Notes under the pieces: generated by a model
The model's input: the letters and a program-made list of their open reading frames with translations, nothing else
What the model was told of the DNA's origin: nothing
Database searches by the model: none
Made by a program: the position numbers and the translations under genes
Shown: in pieces, positions 17,279 through 24,921 of the stretch
Numbering within the stretch: the first letter of the stretch is position 1
Layout: each line of letters opens with the position of its first letter
Source: Thiopseudomonas sp.
GTDB lineage: Bacteria; Pseudomonadota; Gammaproteobacteria; Pseudomonadales; Pseudomonadaceae
Direction of reading: 5' to 3'
Assembly: GCA_023228985.1 (NCBI GenBank)
Contig: JALOAC010000010.1
Coordinates: 18,712 to 82,711, forward strand
DNA length: 64,000 nucleotides

Positions 17279-18484
17279 ATGCAGCAACTGCACTCCCCTT
17301 GGCGTCACCTATTTCCCGGCATACAACAGCTAAACGATACCGGTCAGGTCTGGCTCGACAGTGCCGCCACCGCACAAAAGCCTCAAGCCATGCTGGACGC
17401 CTTGCTGCAGTATTATCAGCAGGGCGTTGCCAATGTGCATCGCGCCCAGCATCAACCCGGTGAACGCGCCACCTTAGCTTTTGAACAGGCACGTCAACTG
17501 GCCGCCCACTGGCTCAACGCGTCTAACAGTGACTGCATTATTTTCACTAAAGGCACCACCGAAGGCCTTAACTTGCTCAGCCATGCGCTGGCAGGACAAT
17601 TCAACGCCGGTGATGAAATCCTGCTCAGCGGTTACGAACACCACGCCAACCTACTGCCATGGCAGCAACTCGCACAACGGCAACAACTGCAGCTAAAAAT
17701 TTTACCGGTCGATAACAACGGTACGATCGAGATCGCCCACGCGGCCGACTACTTTAATTCGCGCACGCGCTTATTAGCCATCAGCCCGCTGTCCAACGTG
17801 CTGGGGCAACTACACAGCCTGCAACCCCTGCTCGCACAGGCGCGCGCCCAATCCATTATTACTGTAGTGGATGGCGCGCAATACGCAGTACATCGCCAGC
17901 CTGACGTGCAACAGCTAGATTGTGATTTTTTTGTTTGCTCCAGCCACAAACTCTACGGCCCCGATGGTGTTGGACTGCTCTATGCCCACCCTGAGCAGCA
18001 CGCGCTCATGCAGCCCTGGCAATGGGGCGGGGAAATGATTGAACACTGCACCTATCAAAGCGCACAAGCCCGCGCCCTACCCTTAGGCTTTGAAGCCGGC
18101 ACACCGGGTATCGCCAATGCCATAGCGTTTGCAGCCACACTCGAATGGTTGTTGAGCCTAGACAAGGCTGCAGTGCAAGCCCATGAACAAGCGCTCTTTA
18201 CGCAATTAAAGCAGGGCTTAACCGAGCGCAACATGCAGATTGTTGGGCAGCCCGATACCGCACTTATTAGCTTTAACGCGCCAGAAGTCCACCCAGCGGA
18301 TCTCGCGCATTTATTAAGCGAACAGGGTATTGCCGTGCGCGGCGGGCAACACTGCGCCATGCCTTTATTCCAGCAACTAGGCTTGCCCGGTGCTGTACGT
18401 GTCTCACTGGCGCTGTATAACGACAGCTCGGACCTTCAGGCTTTCTTTCAAGCTCTAGATAAAGCCTTGGAGATACTGACATGA
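17279..18484 (+). CDS. csdA: Cysteine desulfurase, group II (CsdA/SufS type)
   Basis: The 401-residue PLP enzyme takes sulfur from cysteine as a protein-bound persulfide, giving alanine. PLP is held on Lys224 in CSSHKLYGPDGVGLLY, and the persulfide Cys359 lies in VRGGQHCAMPLF. The RGGQHC arrangement with little loop extension marks group II enzymes (SufS/CsdA), not IscS. The next gene overlaps by 4 bp and encodes its SufE-like partner, so the pair is the CsdA-CsdE sulfur-transfer system, which in Escherichia coli feeds tRNA-modifying TcdA and iron-sulfur assembly. No tcdA gene follows here. Confidence 0.93.
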   Translation: MQQLHSPWRHLFPGIQQLNDTGQVWLDSAATAQKPQAMLDALLQYYQQGVANVHRAQHQPGERATLAFEQARQLAAHWLNASNSDCIIFTKGTTEGLNLLSHALAGQFNAGDEILLSGYEHHANLLPWQQLAQRQQLQLKILPVDNNGTIEIAHAADYFNSRTRLLAISPLSNVLGQLHSLQPLLAQARAQSIITVVDGAQYAVHRQPDVQQLDCDFFVCSSHKLYGPDGVGLLYAHPEQHALMQPWQWGGEMIEHCTYQSAQARALPLGFEAGTPGIANAIAFAATLEWLLSLDKAAVQAHEQALFTQLKQGLTERNMQIVGQPDTALISFNAPEVHPADLAHLLSEQGIAVRGGQHCAMPLFQQLGLPGAVRVSLALYNDSSDLQAFFQALDKALEILT

Positions 18485-18888
18485 GCCTATTAAGCCCTGC
18501 AGCACACAACACCTTGAGCGAATTCCAAGGCTGCCACAGCTGGGAAAACCGCGCCCGCCTGCTGCTTAAATACGGACAACAGCTCGCCTCTATCACCCAC
18601 GAACAGCGCCAGCAAGACAACCTCATTCGTGGCTGTGAAAGCCCCGTCTGGTGCCTACTACAACAGCAAGACGGCACATTACAGATTCAACTGGACACCG
18701 ATGCGCGCTTATTAAAAGGCTTGCTCGCTGTTTTGCTGGTGCGCATCCAAGGCATCACTGCCGCTGATCTGGCACAGGTGGATATCAACGACTGGTTCAC
18801 GCAACTGGGCCTTAGCCGCCAACTCTCACCCTCGCGCAGCAACGGTCTTAACGCCGTTATCCAGCATATCCGCACGCAACTCGCTTAA
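18481..18888 (+). CDS. csdE: SufE-family sulfur acceptor CsdE
   Basis: The 135-residue protein is a SufE-fold sulfur acceptor. The family core WENRARLLLKYGQQL is followed by DNLIRGCESPVWCL, where Cys52 is the expected persulfide acceptor. It overlaps csdA by 4 bp (ATGA arrangement), showing translational coupling with its donor. The C-terminal segment LGLSRQLSPSRSNGLNAVI is also typical. Assignment as CsdE rather than SufE rests on the fused gene pair with csdA and the absence of other suf genes. Confidence 0.92.
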   Translation: MSLLSPAAHNTLSEFQGCHSWENRARLLLKYGQQLASITHEQRQQDNLIRGCESPVWCLLQQQDGTLQIQLDTDARLLKGLLAVLLVRIQGITAADLAQVDINDWFTQLGLSRQLSPSRSNGLNAVIQHIRTQLA

Positions 18889-18925
18889 CCTGCCAAACGG
18901 ATAGCACGTGCCAGTAAGCACACTA

Positions 18926-18955
18926 TTGGCAAGCATATTCATATGCCTTTATAGT
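18926..18955 (+). promoter_or_regulatory. Probable sigma-70 promoter of cysD
   Basis: TTGGCA at 18926-18931 and TATAGT at 18950-18955 are separated by 18 bp and point at cysD, with a leader of about 80 nt. The spacer holds the palindrome CATAT-TC-ATATG, reminiscent of the ATTCAT half-site seen in CysB targets; that link is inference. Confidence 0.45.
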
Positions 18956-19039
18956 CTAGATAACCGATTTAATAGAACAAACCCCCATGTTAAAGTTCTC
19001 CGTCCCTATTGCCTGACTCGCAACAAAAGAGAACCCATC

Positions 19040-19957
19040 ATGGTTGATACCCTAACCCACCTGAAACAACTCGAAGCCGAAAGCATCCACATCATCCGCG
19101 AAGTCGCGGCAGAGTTTGCTAATCCCGTCATGCTGTACTCCATCGGCAAAGACTCGGCAGTAATGCTACACCTAGCGCGTAAAGCCTTTTATCCGGGCAA
19201 GCTGCCTTTCCCAGTACTGCACGTGGATACCCGCTGGAAGTTTCAGGAGATGTACCGTTTTCGCGAGCAAATGGTGCAGGATTTCGACCTCAACCTGCTC
19301 ACCCACACCAATCCCGACGGCATTGCCCAAGACATCAATCCCTTTGTCCACGGCAGCGCCGTGCACACCGACATTATGAAAACCGAAGGGCTAAAGCAAG
19401 CGCTGGATCGCCACGGCTTCGATGCCGCGTTTGGTGGCGCGCGCCGCGACGAAGAAAAATCCCGCGCTAAAGAACGCGTGTATTCCTTCCGTGATGGCAA
19501 ACACCGCTGGGACCCAAAAAACCAGCGACCCGAATTGTGGAATATTTACAACGGCAAGATTAACCAAGGCGAATCGATTCGCGTCTTCCCACTTTCCAAC
19601 TGGACCGAGCTGGATATCTGGCAATACATCTATTTAGAGAGCATCCCTATCGTACCGCTGTACTTCGCCGCCGAGCGCGAAGTTATCGAGCTCAACGGCA
19701 CACTGGTATTAATTGATGACGAACGCATCTTGCAGCACCTCTCTGCCGAACAAAAAGCACGCATCCAAAAGAAAAGCGTGCGTTTTCGCACCCTGGGCTG
19801 TTACCCATTAACCGGTGCGGTGGAATCCACCGCCAGCACCTTGCCGGAAATCATCCAAGAAATGCTGCTCACCCGCACCTCCGAACGCCAAGGCCGCGTC
19901 ATTGACCACGACGGTGCTGGCTCGATGGAAGAGAAAAAACGTCAGGGGTATTTTTAG
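19040..19957 (+). CDS. cysD: Sulfate adenylyltransferase subunit 2
   Basis: The start at 19040 gives MVDTLTHLKQLEAESIHIIR, 305 residues, the usual CysD N-terminus and length; the longer open frame from 18908 runs through the promoter. The PP-loop that binds ATP is present as SIGKDSAVML. Other conserved parts are HVDTRWKFQEMYRFR, GGARRDEEKSRAKER and RTLGCYPLTGAVES. With the GTPase subunit in CysNC it makes adenosine 5'-phosphosulfate from ATP and sulfate, the first step of sulfate activation. Unusually, 504 bp of repeat-rich DNA separates it from its partner gene. Confidence 0.96.
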   Translation: MVDTLTHLKQLEAESIHIIREVAAEFANPVMLYSIGKDSAVMLHLARKAFYPGKLPFPVLHVDTRWKFQEMYRFREQMVQDFDLNLLTHTNPDGIAQDINPFVHGSAVHTDIMKTEGLKQALDRHGFDAAFGGARRDEEKSRAKERVYSFRDGKHRWDPKNQRPELWNIYNGKINQGESIRVFPLSNWTELDIWQYIYLESIPIVPLYFAAEREVIELNGTLVLIDDERILQHLSAEQKARIQKKSVRFRTLGCYPLTGAVESTASTLPEIIQEMLLTRTSERQGRVIDHDGAGSMEEKKRQGYF

Positions 19958-19982
19958 TCCAGCTATACACAGTGAAGGCGCA

Positions 19983-20075
19983 GAGGCCGTAGTTCTGTAA
20001 AGACGCTGCCAGTACGTCCCTGTAAGCTCGCTGTCGCCATCCATGGCGACAAACGCTTTACACCACTACAGCCTC
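19983..20075 (-). repeat. Palindromic repeat unit, divergent copy in opposite orientation
   Basis: Outer arms pair as GAGGC, GTAGT and TGTAAAG on the left with CTTTACA, ACTAC and GCCTC on the right. Inside is a perfect hairpin GTCGCCAT-CC-ATGGCGAC at 20033-20050. Read on the minus strand it aligns along its length with the two 112-bp copies, including ACAGGGACGTA, so it is a diverged, inverted member of the same family. Confidence 0.8.
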
Positions 20076-20118
20076 CGCACCAACCAGCTACGTACTAACT
20101 GAAGCCAACACAAGTATT

Positions 20119-20230
20119 GAACAAGGGGTTAGGCACAGAACTGCAAAGCTTGTAGCGCCAAGGATGGCGCTATAGAGCCTACAGGGATGTATTCACGGCG
20201 ACTTTGCAGAGCTGGGCCTAACACCGACAC
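20119..20230 (+). repeat. 112-bp structured repeat, copy A
   Basis: The outer stem pairs GTTAGGC with GCCTAAC and CTGCAAAG with CTTTGCAG. An inner hairpin TAGCGCCA-AGGA-TGGCGCTA lies at 20153-20172, followed by CCTACAGGGATGTATTCACGG left single-stranded. It matches copy B at 110 of 112 positions. Confidence 0.88.
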
Positions 20231-20282
20231 ACAACCAAACAACTGAAATAAAACAAAACAACCCAAACCCAACACAAACATG

Positions 20283-20394
20283 GAACAAGGGGTTAGGCAC
20301 AGAACTGCAAAGCTTATAGCGCCAAGGATGGCGCTACAGAGCCTACAGGGATGTATTCACGGCGACTTTGCAGAGCTGGGCCTAACACCGACAC
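20283..20394 (+). repeat. 112-bp structured repeat, copy B
   Basis: Same architecture as copy A. The two differences flank the inner hairpin (G to A on the left, T to C on the right); each copy is one transition away from a perfect G-C closing pair, as if both decayed from one parent. Confidence 0.88.
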
Positions 20395-20461
20395 CCACAC
20401 CCACACACAACACTGACACAAACAACCAAACACCACAGAATAAAGAAAAGAGAACCCAGCC

Positions 20462-22357
20462 ATGAGCCACCAATCCGAGTTAATCAGCCAAGATATTCTC
20501 AGCTATCTAGCCCAACACGAACGCAAAGAACTGCTACGTTTCCTCACCTGCGGCAACGTCGACGACGGCAAAAGCACCTTAATTGGTCGGCTATTACACG
20601 ACTCAAAAATGATCTACGAAGATCACCTCGAAGCCATCACCCAAGACTCCAAACGCGTTGGCACCACCGGCGATGACATCGACCTCGCCCTACTAGTGGA
20701 CGGCCTACAAGCCGAACGCGAACAAGGCATCACCATCGACGTCGCCTACCGCTACTTCAGCACCGCCAAACGCAAATTCATCATCGCCGACACCCCAGGC
20801 CACGAACAATACACCCGCAACATGGCCACTGGCGCCTCCACCTGCGATCTGGCCATTATTCTGGTCGACGCACGCAAAGGCATACAAAACCAAACCCGCC
20901 GCCACAGTTATATCGCCTCACTGCTAGGCATTCGCCACCTAGTCGTCGCCATCAACAAAATGGACTTAATCGACTACAACCAAGACACCTTCAACGCCAT
21001 TCGTGAGGACTACCTCGCCTTTGCCGACAAGCTACAGCTCGATGCCGCACAACTGCACTTTGTCCCTCTATCCGCACTCAAAGGCGACAACGTGGTTAAC
21101 CGCAGCGCACACACGCCTTGGTATAACGGCCAAACGCTAATGGAGCTGCTGGAAAGCGTTGATATTCACAGCGCCCCCAAACAATCAGCCATGCGCTTTC
21201 CGGTGCAATACGTGAACCGCCCCAACCTCAACTTTCGCGGTTTTGCTGGCACGCTGGCCTCCGGACAAATCCGCAAAGGCGACCCCATTAAAGTGCTGCC
21301 CGCCGGTACGCAAAGCAAAGTTAAATCCATAGTCACCTTCGATGGCGAGCTGGATCGCGCCATTGCCGGACAAGCCATTACCCTAACACTGGAAGATGAA
21401 ATTGATATTTCCCGTGGTGATTTGATTATCCACCCCAGCAGCGCCCCAATGGTCAGCGACCGCTTTCAAGCAACGCTGGTTTGGCTCGGTGAAGAACCAC
21501 TACAACCCGGCAAACGCTACGACATTAAACGCGCCACCACCTACGTGCCCGGCAACATTACCCAAATTGACCAGCGCATTGATGTCAATACATTGGAAAA
21601 AAGCCCTGCCAGCCAACTGCAGCTCAACGAAGTGGCGCAAGTCACCCTCAGCTTGGATGCACCACTGGCACTCGACAACTACCTCGATAACCGCACCACC
21701 GGTGCATTTATCGTGATTGACCGCCTCAGCAATATCACCGTCGGCGCAGGCATGATTCAAACCTCAAGCAGCGCAAACCAAACGGATACGCCACTGGGGC
21801 AAGGCCGTGTTAACCAGCGTGAACGCCAGCTGCGCTTTGGTCAGCAGCCGGTGACTGTGTTGTTTAGCGGCTTATCCGGCGCGGGCAAAAGCACGCTAGC
21901 CTATGCGCTGGAACGCAGACTCTTTGATACGGGTCGGGCCGTGTATGTGTTGGACGGACAAAACCTGCGTCATGATTTAAACAAAGGCCTGCCGCCGGAT
22001 CGAGCTGGACGCGCGCAAAACTGGCGTCGGGCGGCACAGGTCGCGCGACAGTTTAACGAAGCCGGACTGATCAGCCTCTGTGCTTTTGTGGCCCCGGATA
22101 ACGAAGGCCGCGAACAAGCCAAAGCCATTATCGGCAAAGAGCGGCTCATCACGGTGTACGTCCAAGCCTCACCGCAAGTATGTCGCGAACGCGATCCGCA
22201 AGGCTTGTATGCCGCGGGTGAAGACAACATCCCCGGCGAGTCCTTCCCTTACGATATCCCACAGGACGCTGACTTAATCCTCAACACCCAAGAGCTGAGT
22301 GTCGAAGACAGCGTGGAGCAGGTGCTACAACTGCTGCGCCAACGCGCCTTAATTTAA
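20462..22357 (+). CDS. cysNC: Fused sulfate adenylyltransferase subunit 1 / adenylylsulfate kinase
   Basis: The 631-residue protein joins two enzymes. The N-terminal CysN part is an EF-Tu-like GTPase: G1 GNVDDGKST near residue 33, DTPGHEQYTRNM, and NKMDLIDY, followed by the two beta-barrel domains. GTP hydrolysis drives APS formation by CysD. The C-terminal CysC part begins near residue 455, with its P-loop GLSGAGKST at about 469 and LDGQNLRHDLNKGL; it phosphorylates APS to PAPS. CysN-CysC fusions are standard in Pseudomonas. The start ATG follows AAAAGAGAACCCA, the same sequence as before cysD. Confidence 0.97.
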   Translation: MSHQSELISQDILSYLAQHERKELLRFLTCGNVDDGKSTLIGRLLHDSKMIYEDHLEAITQDSKRVGTTGDDIDLALLVDGLQAEREQGITIDVAYRYFSTAKRKFIIADTPGHEQYTRNMATGASTCDLAIILVDARKGIQNQTRRHSYIASLLGIRHLVVAINKMDLIDYNQDTFNAIREDYLAFADKLQLDAAQLHFVPLSALKGDNVVNRSAHTPWYNGQTLMELLESVDIHSAPKQSAMRFPVQYVNRPNLNFRGFAGTLASGQIRKGDPIKVLPAGTQSKVKSIVTFDGELDRAIAGQAITLTLEDEIDISRGDLIIHPSSAPMVSDRFQATLVWLGEEPLQPGKRYDIKRATTYVPGNITQIDQRIDVNTLEKSPASQLQLNEVAQVTLSLDAPLALDNYLDNRTTGAFIVIDRLSNITVGAGMIQTSSSANQTDTPLGQGRVNQRERQLRFGQQPVTVLFSGLSGAGKSTLAYALERRLFDTGRAVYVLDGQNLRHDLNKGLPPDRAGRAQNWRRAAQVARQFNEAGLISLCAFVAPDNEGREQAKAIIGKERLITVYVQASPQVCRERDPQGLYAAGEDNIPGESFPYDIPQDADLILNTQELSVEDSVEQVLQLLRQRALI

Positions 22358-22370
22358 CTTCAAAACCCAT

Positions 22371-22394
22371 GCGCTCGTGCACCACGGCGAGCGC
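22371..22394 (+). terminator. Hairpin after cysNC, possible terminator
   Basis: GCGCTCG and CGAGCGC can form a strong stem around a 10-nt loop 14 bp past the cysNC stop codon. No T-run follows, so it may be an mRNA-stabilising hairpin rather than an intrinsic terminator. Confidence 0.4.
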
Positions 22395-22510
22395 AGCCTC
22401 TTCATCCCTGCCGCTATCACCTCACTCCCACAGCAAACTCCCCCGCTCCTGCAAAAAACACTTTGCTGTCAGACAATTTCCTGCCTCGATACATTCACGG
22501 TATTTAGTGT

Positions 22511-22537
22511 TAAAGTTCGCTTATCATTAGCCGACTA
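22511..22537 (+). promoter_or_regulatory. Sigma-28 (FliA) type promoter of the chemoreceptor gene
   Basis: TAAAGTTC, an 11-bp spacer and GCCGACTA match the FliA consensus TAAAGTTT-N11-GCCGATAA at 13 of 16 positions with exact spacing. It lies 42 bp before the chemoreceptor start codon, where such a promoter is expected for a chemotaxis gene. Confidence 0.75.
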
Positions 22538-22578
22538 ATAGCTTCCTAAGCAACTAATTATTCAGGGACTACTCATTC

Positions 22579-24207
22579 ATGTTTCGTAATATTTCCATTA
22601 GTAAAAGACTGTGGTTCATTTTGTTGATCGCCATTTTTATGTTGCTTGCCGTGGGTAGTTTGGCAATTACACAGAATTATCAATCCCTGTTTAACGGTAA
22701 AAAAGTTAAAACACAGCACTTGGTGGAAACTACCACGGGGATTTTCGAGCAGCTTTACGCGCAAGAACAGTCCGGGGAACTCACTCGCGAACAAGCACAG
22801 CAGCAAGCTATCACTTTTATTAAACAACTAAGATACGATGATAACGACTACTTCTTTATCCATGATCTTAGTCCAAAAATGATCATGCACCCAATGAACC
22901 CTGCATTGGATGATAAGGACCTATCCAACTTTAAAGACCCGAACGGTAAAATCGTATTTGTTGAGTTTGCCCGAATCGCCAAACAGCAAGGTCATGGATT
23001 TGTGGAATATTTATGGCCCAAGCCTGGCGCGCAAGAACCCGTAGATAAAATCAATTACGTTAAACTGTTTAAACCTTGGGGCTGGGTGCTAGGCACTGGG
23101 GTCTATCTAGACGATATCCAAGCCGAGTTTCATAGCTCTATTAAACAGGGTGCACTTGCTGGTTTTTTTATTATTGTCATTTTAGCACTGCTTGTTTCAT
23201 CCATTATTCGCAGCATCACCCAGCCTCTCGACGAAGCAGTACAAGCACTGGAAAACATTGCTAGTGGTGACGGTGATTTAACCATTAAGCTGGCGGATCA
23301 AGGTACAGATGAGCTGGCCAATCTAAGTAAAAACTTCAACCTGTTCAATAACAAACTGCGAAAAATTATCGAACAGCTTTTAGCTAGTGCTAGCGCGCTA
23401 AGCAGATCGGCAGACGAGCTTGGAAAAACCGCACATAGCACTCTAAACTCCAGCCAAAGCCAGCTGGCAGAAACCGAGCAAATCGCTGCCGCCATTAATG
23501 AAGTCACTTACGCCGTGCAGGATGTTGCACAGCATGCCAATCAAGCAGCTCAGGCCGTCAACGATGCTAACCAACAAGCCAGTACCGGCCAACAAAGCAT
23601 CCAACACAGCCTGCAACAAGCTGACAATTTAAGCCAAAGTATTCGCCAAGCTGTGAGCGTTATGCAAAGCCTAGCTGAGCAAAGTAATCAAATTGAAAGC
23701 GTGTTAGATGTTATTCGCTCCATTGCCGAGCAAACCAACTTACTGGCTTTAAATGCCGCTATCGAAGCCGCTCGAGCAGGTGAGCAAGGTCGCGGTTTTG
23801 CAGTGGTTGCTGATGAGGTGCGCTCTTTGGCTCAGCGCACCCAACAATCTACCGATGAAGTACACACCATGATTGAAAGCCTGCAAAGCAAATCACAGGC
23901 TGCCGTAGCGGCTATTCAGGGCAGCAACGAGTCCGCACAGCAAACAGTAGCACAAGCACAAATAGCCGGTGAAAACTTCTTAGCTATTACACAAGCCTTA
24001 GAGGTGCTAAATGACCTTAACACCTCCATTGCCAGTAGCACGCTACAACAATCGCACGCAGCAGAAGAAATTAACCAGAATGTTACCCGTGTTGCTGGGC
24101 TATCCCACGACACCACCGGCGCAGCTCAGAGCTCAACACAAGCCAGCGAGCAGTTAAAGTCGCTAGCGCATGAGCTCAGCCAGTTACTAACGCAGTTTAA
24201 AATTTAA
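22579..24207 (+). CDS. Methyl-accepting chemotaxis protein with single-Cache sensor
   Basis: The 542-residue chemoreceptor has a first membrane helix (about 11-31), a periplasmic sensor (35-185), a second helix (192-212), a HAMP linker (213-265) and a cytoplasmic signalling coiled coil. The sensor shows sCache_2 marks: DDNDYFFIHDL, MIMHPMNPALDDKDL and KPWGWVLGTGVYLDD; such domains often bind small carboxylates, but the ligand here is unknown. The signalling tip contains AEQTNLLALNAAIEAARAGE (about 386-405), which contacts CheA and CheW. No CheR/CheB-binding pentapeptide is seen at the C-terminus (LLTQFKI). The promoter is of the sigma-28 type. It converges on the GNAT gene with a 4-bp gap. 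Confidence 0.93.
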   Translation: MFRNISISKRLWFILLIAIFMLLAVGSLAITQNYQSLFNGKKVKTQHLVETTTGIFEQLYAQEQSGELTREQAQQQAITFIKQLRYDDNDYFFIHDLSPKMIMHPMNPALDDKDLSNFKDPNGKIVFVEFARIAKQQGHGFVEYLWPKPGAQEPVDKINYVKLFKPWGWVLGTGVYLDDIQAEFHSSIKQGALAGFFIIVILALLVSSIIRSITQPLDEAVQALENIASGDGDLTIKLADQGTDELANLSKNFNLFNNKLRKIIEQLLASASALSRSADELGKTAHSTLNSSQSQLAETEQIAAAINEVTYAVQDVAQHANQAAQAVNDANQQASTGQQSIQHSLQQADNLSQSIRQAVSVMQSLAEQSNQIESVLDVIRSIAEQTNLLALNAAIEAARAGEQGRGFAVVADEVRSLAQRTQQSTDEVHTMIESLQSKSQAAVAAIQGSNESAQQTVAQAQIAGENFLAITQALEVLNDLNTSIASSTLQQSHAAEEINQNVTRVAGLSHDTTGAAQSSTQASEQLKSLAHELSQLLTQFKI

Positions 24208-24211
24208 CCGG

Positions 24212-24484
24212 TTAGCTTTTCTTTTTCTGGCGCTGCAAAAACACTTCCACATAGCTGCAGCTTGGCAGCACTTCCAAGCCACGCTCCTGTGCATACTCGA
24301 TAGCCGCCTTGGTTAAAACGGCGGCTATGCCACGCCCACGCAGCTCATTGGGTACAAAAGTGTGGTAATAATCCAGTTTATTATCACCCAGCGGACGGTA
24401 ATCTAAGTGAGCACGAAAGCCATCCACATGCATTTCAAAGCACTGCTCTTGCTCATTATGCGTTACCTGTAACTCATCGCCCAT
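24212..24484 (-). CDS. Small GNAT-fold acetyltransferase-like protein
   Basis: The 90-residue protein matches the short GNAT family of the YidJ/PF14542 type. It has the acetyl-CoA pyrophosphate-binding loop VPNELRGRGIAAVLTKAAIEYA and the terminal VLPSCSYVEVFLQR. These mini-GNATs are about half the usual length and their acceptor is not known. The gene stands alone, convergent with the chemoreceptor gene. Confidence 0.85.
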   Translation of the reverse strand: MGDELQVTHNEQEQCFEMHVDGFRAHLDYRPLGDNKLDYYHTFVPNELRGRGIAAVLTKAAIEYAQERGLEVLPSCSYVEVFLQRQKKKS

Positions 24485-24564
24485 AGCAAACCCCTCGTAT
24501 AGCTGCTGCGTTCATCTTGCTGCTTTTTTATTAACATATCGAACAAAAAACCCTAGTTGTATGT

Positions 24565-24837
24565 TTAAGGAGCCTCTAAATAACGTTACCGAGGACGCTA
24601 ACACAAGGCGCAACGACCAACGGGAGTAACAGCCAAAGGCTGACCCGAAGGGCGAGCGCTAGCGAGTCAAAACGTACGAAAAAGCGCAGTTTACACCGAG
24701 TAAATGAGCATTTTATTCGCTTCGCTCCCCCTTCGGGCCGTGCTAAAGCACGTTCAATCTAAAGATTGTGAGTACGTTTTTAACGCGGTGGTAGCTACGC
24801 AGGTAGCTACGCAGGTAGTTATTCAGAGGCTTCTTAA
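24565..24837 (+). mobile_element. MITE-like non-autonomous element with TTAA flanks
   Basis: The ends form an imperfect inverted repeat: GGAGCCTCTAAATAAC at 24569-24584 on the left and, read inward from the right end at 24833, GAAGCCTCTGAATAAC. Each end is bordered by TTAA (24565-24568 and 24834-24837), consistent with a 4-bp target-site duplication. The 265-bp interior has no reading frame of note. Near the right end a 12-bp unit GTAGCTACGCAG is repeated two and a third times (24791-24818), and AAAACGTAC / GTACGTTTT form an inner inverted repeat. No transposase is present in the window. The rest of the 24485-24921 gap holds only the lpxC terminator. Confidence 0.65.
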
Positions 24838-24870
24838 TAAGACAGCATCATTTTATGTGAACTTATAGTA

Positions 24871-24910
24871 TCAAAAAAAAAGCCACCCGTAATAGGTGGC
24901 TTAAAAAAAG
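24871..24910 (-). terminator. Rho-independent terminator after lpxC (end of dcw cluster)
   Basis: On the minus strand AGCCACC-TATTAC-GGGTGGCT forms a GC-rich stem followed by nine T residues, and is preceded by A residues so it could work in both directions. It lies about 12 bp past lpxC. Confidence 0.92.
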
Positions 24911-24921
24911 AGAAGGTTTTA

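Larger units (their letters stand above)
19958..20461 (+). repeat. cysD-cysNC intergenic region with three structured repeats
   Basis: No gene lies in these 504 bp. They hold one inverted-orientation palindromic unit (19983-20075), two direct copies of a 112-bp unit (20119-20230 and 20283-20394, two mismatches, period 164 bp) and two spacers almost free of G (about 20222-20280 and 20388-20440). The last bases hold the cysNC ribosome-binding site, with a 13-base sequence identical to that before cysD. Such a long insert within an operon whose genes are usually adjacent is unexpected. Confidence 0.9.

Noticed and set aside
19958..20461. CRISPR array between cysD and cysNC
   Set aside because: Only two direct copies, 112 bp long and palindromic, with one spacer; no cas genes. 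The pattern is of a dispersed structured repeat.
20280..20465. 61-codon open frame across repeat copy B
   Set aside because: It is made of the repeat and the G-poor spacer and is low in complexity; no ribosome-binding site and no likeness to a protein.
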